DNA of 64,000 nucleotides from Tubulanus polymorphus. Lineage: Eukaryota; Nemertea; Palaeonemertea; Tubulaniformes; Tubulanidae. The stretch lies in NCBI RefSeq assembly GCF_964204645.1, contig NC_134025.1, positions 10,981,001 through 11,045,000 on the forward strand, read 5' to 3'. The position numbers and the translations under genes are program-made. Shown one piece after another: positions 58,581 through 64,000 of the stretch. Within the stretch, counting starts at the first letter, position 1. Every line of letters begins with the position of its first letter. The notes beneath the pieces are model-generated. The model did not search any database. It worked only from the letters and a program-made list of their open reading frames with translations, and was not told where the DNA came from.

Positions 58581-58700
58581 GGGTTTCACGAACTTGGTAT
58601 AAATGGTTCGGGTGCATAAACCTAGGTAATAACTATCATATAACTACGGCGATAACTGAGAAAACATCTAAATGTTTCCAGGACCAAGTTTTACGAAAAA
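58581..58700. mobile_element. Short MITE candidate inside the BCL11 3' flank
   Basis: The left side GTTTCACGAACTTGGTAT and the inverted right side TTTCGTAAAACTTGGTCC are similar, with an interior of about 80 bases without coding sequence. The TTTCACGAACTTGG end type is common in small animal MITEs. A lone copy and short imperfect ends make this tentative. Confidence 0.35.
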
Positions 58701-59585
58701 AAGGTAAACTTTGTTAAGCTAATTAGTTATGTCATGTTCTCGATAGGATCGATCTAAATTGTGTATCTAGTTTTAACTACACCATCAAACTGGACATAGG
58801 AGGGTAAATTAACTACCTCACACGCACCTATGAAACTAGGCCGGAGTCTAGATGAAAAATCTATATTAAGAAAAAAAAAAATACCGGAAGCCTTATTTTC
58901 TAGGGAAAAGATGTATACATTTTATGGCACGTGTAGAATTCAATTAATCATTTTTATCGTGTTATATTTAGTAATATGGCACATAACGGTTACGTGTAAA
59001 TTTCATGGCATACTTTTTTTTTCGATTATTCATTAAAAAATAAAAAAAAACAAAAAAACAATCAATCGATCACGATCGTAATCGTGCCCCGTTTATAATT
59101 ACAGAAATTGTCACGAAATGACGAACGCGCAAAAAATATATTGCTTTTTACAAAATAGGAGAAAAAGAACCCAACGAACGAGAGAATATCGAACGAATAA
59201 GACCGAACACTCCAAAAGCGAAATCGAGATTATTAAAATAAAAAGTTTTCAATTCGAATTTCTCAAAACCGAAGCACACGGGTGATAATTAGTTCTGTTT
59301 TATGTATATATATAGTGAGACAGTTGCTTAAATTTTTGCTTAAATCGTTGCGCACGCGTGTGTAGGGAGTAGAGCATAAAACTGTATCGTGCACATTTTC
59401 AATCATCATCGCATCACGAATATATATCATATTCGAGAGAAAAAAAGACCTGATTTTCGCGATAACGACGACAAAAACTTCGTCATTTTTAGTAACGCGT
59501 CGCGCATTATGTACATATGATATACGATGATTTTCTGTGATGCTAATAAACAAAACAAACGAGGCAATTGAAGATATAAAACTCT

Positions 59586-59607
59586 ACATATATATATATA
59601 TATATAC
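59586..59607. repeat. (TA)n microsatellite, short
   Basis: About 22 bases of TA in the BCL11 3' flank. Confidence 0.9.
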
Positions 59608-60041
59608 CACACAATCAGTTTTTTGAAATACTACACACATGTCCGCCGCGCTTCGAGAAGCCGACTTTAATGTCCAGGTTTAACGACGATAACTGTAAAT
59701 ATCATAGCATCATCGTCGCTGCGATTAATTAATTACAATTAATAATCGTCATCAATATTATAATTACCATCGTAATTAATTCTATGAACGCTAACTACTA
59801 TTTATAAATAACACACTCATCGTGCGCCGAGCGACGCGCACTCAGGCATCGCTCGGCGCGTACGAGAGAGAGAGACAGAGAAAATAGAACTTTATCTTTT
59901 TTATTTTTACGAATAAATGAGTTTCTTCGATGAACGAGAATGATATCGGATGAATGAATAGTGCTAACTCCTTAATGATTAAATGTCGGTAAATGTATCA
60001 TGCTGATAGGTAAGTATACGGTTATTACTATATATATTTTA

Positions 60042-60048
60042 TACATAC

Positions 60049-60102
<54 letters not shown>
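60042..60102. repeat. Compound (ACAT)n/(AT)n microsatellite
   Basis: A run of about five ACAT units passes into about 42 bases of AT. It lies in the 3' flank of BCL11. Confidence 0.95.
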
Positions 60103-60105
<3 letters not shown>

Positions 60106-60187
60106 TTCTATTAATTTTCTAATTTCTAATAGCATCCACTGCTATCGGTGTCGAAAGATTGCAACGCGCCAAGACCCACAAGGCATT

Positions 60188-60193
60188 TTTATT
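60188..60193 (-). terminator. Second candidate polyadenylation signal AATAAA for BCL11
   Basis: The gene strand reads TTAATAAAAATGCC, about 1.05 kb after the stop. It is listed as an alternative to the signal at 60400-60405. Confidence 0.2.
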
Positions 60194-60399
60194 AAGCTCC
60201 AACTTCGATATAGTACGCGTATCACAGATGCCTCAATAGCATGTGTGTGCTTGACCGTTCAACCGTTTTGCGGGGCGATTTTTTCGGGCTCCCGGCGGGA
60301 GGGGGGACCCGGATTCGCTCGCAAACAACGTGCAACGATTCCCTTACGTCGACGATTTGCGCCGAATTTCCCCGGTCCCCGAACCTCGCAGACCCTATC

Positions 60400-60405
60400 T
60401 TTATT
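60400..60405 (-). terminator. Candidate polyadenylation signal AATAAA for BCL11
   Basis: The plus strand TTTATT gives AATAAA on the gene strand, in the context ACAATAAAGATAG. It is the first exact signal after the stop codon, about 840 nt downstream, and is followed by a G-rich stretch. A chance match cannot be excluded in AT-rich DNA. Confidence 0.3.
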
Positions 60406-60718
60406 GTAATATCATAAGCGCATAAGCCCGCTTATTATTTCTAGTATTTCAGTTTCGAAACATACTACGAATTACGGCTCCCATAAACTGTTAAACCTTA
60501 ACATTACTTCAAATGTATTATTCCATCGGTTTCTATCTTGTCGAAGATATTTCACGCAAAATTGCATCGATTACTAACCGAAAACACCGTTTATAACTCA
60601 TGCACATCATTACCCTAAACTGTATGTAAAGCGTATCGCTCAATTCGGTTCTAACTTTTCAAGTGTCGAACAGCAATCAAATTCAGCGACAAAGCAAATC
60701 CGAATAACCAATATACAC

Positions 60719-60742
60719 ATAATAATAATAATAATAATAATA
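60719..60742. repeat. (AAT)n microsatellite
   Basis: Eight AAT/ATA units within the presumed proximal 3' UTR of BCL11. Confidence 0.95.
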
Positions 60743-61244
60743 CATCATTATCATTGTCAGGTCGCTAAACCAAAACGTTTTTTTCCCGTATCAATCTATA
60801 AAAAAGTGACGACAAACAAAATAAGCTGCCAAATATTATTTTGCGTCAATATACCGTATGGCACCCTTAAGGACCCGAGCACGCTGGAATTGAGACAGGC
60901 GTTCCGACTTACCCGGGTATAATATCTGGCTTCCCGCCTCGATAAATCGCGACTGCGCAAATGGTGGTAACGCGCAGTTTCAAAACCCTGCGATTCGATA
61001 CTTCGATAGTCGCACTTTTACAGACTGGTCAATAGAAATACCAGCCATAGAATGCCCGAATACATTTGCTTAGCTAATCAGGAATTGGTAATGGTAAGAA
61101 CCATTAAGAAAGCAATGCGAAATTGAAGGTCGATTTCGTGATAAGACATAAATTATGAAACTTAGATGTCAACATTTATCGATTTTACCACCATTCCATC
61201 AGCTTAATCAGGGGTTTACATTTAAGTCCTATGCATGTATGAAA

Positions 61245-63655
61245 TCAAACTGAATTCGACAGCAATGAGCTTTTCAAAGACAACGAATCGGGGTTATTCA
61301 TACCCATCGACAGGGAATCGGCCGTGGCCATCGACAACGATTCGGTTTTCGCGATCGACAACGAATCGTGCTTACTAAAACTAAGCATGTCGGGCCTCAT
61401 CATGTCAGGACTGAGCATGTCGCGTCGCGACATGTGCATAGCGTCCAACCGACCGGAATCCAACATCGTCGAATCTGGCCGACCAAACGCCTCGGCCATG
61501 TCGGAACGACCCGAGTCGGGCACGTTCGACGAATTCACCGAATCGGCGCCGGTCGAGTTGACCGAATCCGGCCGACTCATCATCGAATCCGAATGGTGCG
61601 AGTCGATCGACCGGTTCATTTCGGTGTTCGCCGACATCGTATCGGGAATGGCGACGTGCGCGTTGCCGAGCGCCGGTTCGGCGTGCTCGGACGCGAGGAT
61701 CTTCAGCGCCTGACTTTCGACGCATTTTCGCATGTGCTTTTCCAGCGTGCTCGGTACCGAGAATGGCATGTTACAGAACTTGCAACGGTAAACGTCTTTA
61801 CCGAGACGACCGTGCGTTTTCATATGTCTGGTTAGTTTACTGGATTGGGCGCAGGCGTAGCTACAAAGTCCGCACTTGTACGGCTTTTCGCCGGTGTGTG
61901 AACGCCTGTGCACCGTCAGATTGCTGCAGTTTTTAAAGATCTTACCACAATATTCGCACGTGTCGTTGCGCCGGTTCTCTTTCGTGCGTGTTACACCTTG
62001 CTGCGGGCTCGACGTCGTGGAACTGCTGCTGCTCGACGTTTTCATGCTTACGTCCAGCGCCAGCGCGCCATTCTGGTGAATCATGTCGAGCGACGGCCGC
62101 GGCGCCCCTAAGAACAAATCGTGCGACGCTGCGCTCGGGGGAAACCATATATGCGAGTACATCGCCTCGCCCATGTTCATCACGTTGTCCGATATCGGTT
62201 CGTGTTTCACGCGGTTCACGAATTCGTGCGGATACTCGAAACGCGGCGAACCGTTGAGAAGCGTGCTCGTAACTTTGGCGTCGGCGGTTTCCGGCGCTTT
62301 CTCGGCGGATGTCGGGCCGTTCTCCATTTTTATCCCGGGCATGCCTTTGCTTTCGTTGTGCAACGAGTTCTCGGCCAGGGCTTGCTGAAAGGCCTCACTG
62401 TATTGTTGGATGCTGTTTAGTCCGGTGCGTTCCATGACCTCGGACAGCAACGTTTGTCGCTTTTTCAGCGACGTCGTGTAATCGGAATCGTGGTGGTGGT
62501 TCGCGTATTCGTCGCAGAGGCTCACGATGTGGTGGTGTTGTTTACGACTGGAGAGATCGGTCGGCTCTTCGTTTTGATTCACGTCGAAGTTGTCGACTTC
62601 CATTTCCTTCTCGTCTTCGTCGACGTCGTCGTCCGAGTCGTCTTCGCCGTCGTGTTCGACGCTGTCGTCGTTTTTCGAGTTCAGCCGATTCGAATCCGGC
62701 GTGCTGCTGGTCGACGCAAGGCTGCCGTCCGATAGTGTGCTCGAGCCGTGCGAAATCGCCGAGAACGGCGACTTGTTCATGTGTGTTTTCATGTGGCGTT
62801 TGAGCTTGCTCGCCTGAGTACAAGCGTGCGGACACAACGAACATTTAAACGGTTTCTCGCCCGTGTGCGAACGTCGGTGAACGATTAGATTGCTTTGGAA
62901 ACGGAAACACTTTCCGCAGAATTCGCACGCTTTGAGCTTCGGCGTTCCGTTTTTCGATGTGTCGACGTCGCCGCCGCCGGCCTGCGTAGGTGTCGTCGGC
63001 GCCGAGCTGCTGTTCGGAGCGTAATTCGTCATCTGTTTACGTCCCGGCGATTCGGCACTATGCGACGGACTGACCGCCGGTCCGGGCATACCGTTCGTAC
63101 CGGCGAGTCGGCGTAGGCGTTGCGAGTAGAAATCCAACGACGGTTCGATGCCGATGCCGAGTGGACGTGGACGGTCGAACGGTGAATGAAACGCGCCGGT
63201 CGGCGGCTCGAGCTGCGGCGGAAAGCCGATGCCGCCACTCATGCGGTGAAACGGATCGTGCAGTAGCTCGACGCGAAAATCTGGCCCAGGCGGACGGTTG
63301 AACGGACCATGATTCATAGATGATAGAGGCTGCCTTTCTCCGAGCGGCATTCTGAACAAGAACGGATGCGGCGGATGTGCGACATTCTCGACGCTTGTTG
63401 CGAATAGTTGACTCGGTTTGTCGTGAGATGGTGATGGTTTGGTTGGCGGTATCGACGTCGTCGTCGTGCTGGCGGTCGTGCAGCTGCTACGCCGCGTCAA
63501 CTTGGGCATGAATGATGACGTCGAAGACGTGGTCGTAGACGTCGGCGAGTTGTCGGCATAGATCTTCATTCCATGCGCGTTCTGTACGTGTTGTACTAAG
63601 CTCCAGGCCGAGTCCAAAGTGTCTTTACACGTGAGACAGATGAAGTTACACGGTT
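61245..63655 (-). CDS. BCL11: BCL11-family C2H2 zinc-finger transcription factor, large terminal coding exon (N-terminus outside window)
   Basis: About 803 codons; the open frame runs to 63848 on the minus strand, but the first 64 codons are intronic read-through, so numbering here follows that 867-codon frame. The exon starts after a good acceptor (T-rich tract then ttttcag) and its first codon is split. Six fingers are visible: C71/C74/H87/H92; C308/C311/H324/H328; C336/C339/H352/H356; C631/C634/H647/H651; C659/C662/H675/H679; and C689/C692/H705/C709. The 1+2+3 arrangement, the QRLRRLAG block (243-250), an acidic tract (394-428) and LNSIQQYSEAFQQALAENS (477-495) match the layout of human BCL11A-XL exon 4. 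Family members are nuclear DNA-binding repressors of neural and blood development. Oddities are a PTDLS motif at 429-433, a C2HC last finger, and a tail of about 158 residues after it rich in DSLS, PDS and RPDM repeats. TGA stop at 61245-61247. Family assignment is very secure; A-type versus B-type does not apply outside vertebrates. Confidence 0.96.
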
Positions 63656-64000
63656 CTGAAAATACAAAAAACGACAAAAGCTTTGTTAGTACGGGCGAAA
63701 CGACATTTTCGAGTATCAGCTCGAATATATATATATATATACATAAATCATGAAAGCGCGTACACACTCGTACGGATTGTTCCAGCATTCGATCTCTCTT
63801 GTGAATGATAATGAGAACGTTCACTGTGAATTCATTCTTAAGTGGCAATTTAAAAAGATTATGACTTTATCGATTAGCGTGCGAGTTCGCGCATGCTGAT
63901 CGTATTTTGTATTTCGTTTTCAAATCTCATCTTCATTTGAAACAATGTGCATCTCTTTTCGATCTAAGGCGTTTTTTTTTTCATAGAGAATAATCCATTA
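63656..64000 (-). other. BCL11: 3' part of the BCL11 intron preceding the large exon
   Basis: On the minus strand the sequence just before 63655 reads as a T-rich tract ending in ttttcag, a normal splice acceptor with AG at 63657-63656. The exon begins with AA, completing a codon split after its first base; a preceding G would give the Glu before Pro-Cys-Asn-Phe. In human BCL11A the equivalent exon also begins just before the first finger of this segment. The intron contains a short (TA)n run near 63726-63741. The earlier exons, including the N-terminal NuRD-recruiting motif known for the family, are beyond the window. Confidence 0.85.

Larger units (their letters stand above)
55816..60169. 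other. Gene-free 3' flank of BCL11: possible extended 3' UTR, many simple repeats
   Basis: No coding exon is supported. Open frames here, the longest about 142 codons at 57376-57804 on the minus strand, show no domain or codon signature. The stretch holds (GATA)n, (ATC)n, (TA)n and (ACAT)n tracts, a 120-bp MITE candidate at 58581-58700, and a CAGTGTTGGG word at 58368 that resembles one end of an hAT transposon. TGTAAATA and TGTATATA words on the gene strand near 57150-57180 would be Pumilio sites if this is transcribed as UTR. Confidence 0.4.
60170..61244 (-). other. BCL11: Proximal 3' UTR of BCL11 (3' limit uncertain)
   Basis: This is the sequence directly downstream of the TGA at 61245. 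No open frame continues and the composition drops to AT-rich at once. Reading away from the gene, the first canonical AATAAA on the minus strand is at 60405-60400 and another lies at 60193-60188. Either would give a 3' UTR of about 0.85-1.06 kb. Longer isoforms are possible because the downstream DNA to about 55.2 kb is also gene-free. Confidence 0.45.

Noticed and set aside
61324-63116. Many frames of 67-155 codons on the plus strand and in other minus frames across the BCL11 exon
   Set aside because: They are shadows of the GC-rich, codon-biased BCL11 exon; none has a domain.
63656-63848. N-terminal 64 codons of the long BCL11 frame, starting with Met
   Set aside because: A clear acceptor at 63656-63657 and no resemblance to BCL11 sequence show that this is intron read-through; the real start is in an upstream exon.

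Overview
This is eukaryotic nuclear DNA, almost certainly from an invertebrate animal. Coding sequence is sparse, CpG dinucleotides are not depleted, simple repeats are plentiful, and short degenerate transposon copies are scattered throughout. The one secure gene is the large 3' exon of a BCL11-family (BCL11A/BCL11B/Drosophila Chronophage type) zinc-finger transcription factor, on the minus strand at 61245-63655. Its composition and divergence suggest a non-vertebrate bilaterian. The style of the small transposons would fit a mollusc or another spiralian, but that is a guess and I cannot name the species.

Layout. From 1 to about 55.2 kb I find no exon I can defend. The longest open frames are chance frames of 60-140 codons or readings through (TA)n tracts. 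This stretch looks like a gene desert next to a developmental regulator: unique AT-rich DNA, several more GC-balanced islands rich in homeodomain-, Sox-, forkhead- and T-box-like words (candidate enhancers), and dispersed repeats. From 55.2 to 61.2 kb lies the 3' flank of the BCL11 gene, which contains its 3' UTR (end not fixed) and many microsatellites. From 61245 to 63655 is the exon. From 63656 to the window edge is the preceding intron. The upstream exons, including the one with the start codon, lie beyond position 64000.

Repeats recognised by comparing parts of the window with each other: (i) family R1, three copies (7996-8320, 23815-24215, 35320-35826), each carrying two copies of a CRE-like word; (ii) family R2, four copies (3901-4172, 21578-21846, 34384-34450, 43311-43660); (iii) several non-autonomous DNA-transposon or MITE candidates with terminal inverted repeats (36483-36731, 41211-41680, 54921-55142, 55678-55815, 58581-58700) and an imperfect foldback at 5922-6095; (iv) a tRNA-derived SINE-like head at 30301-30372; (v) local tandem duplications near 17.9, 27.3 and 44.6 kb; (vi) a perfect 82-bp-arm palindrome around (TA)n at 45245-45478; (vii) a (TA)n tract of about 405 bp at 32856-33260.

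No operon-like grouping, CRISPR array or rRNA gene was seen, and the only tRNA-like sequence is the SINE-like head at 30.3 kb. The most distinctive biology is in the BCL11 protein: a consensus CtBP-binding motif beside the acidic tract, a last zinc finger ending in Cys instead of His, and a long Ser/Asp/Met repeat tail not present in human BCL11A.
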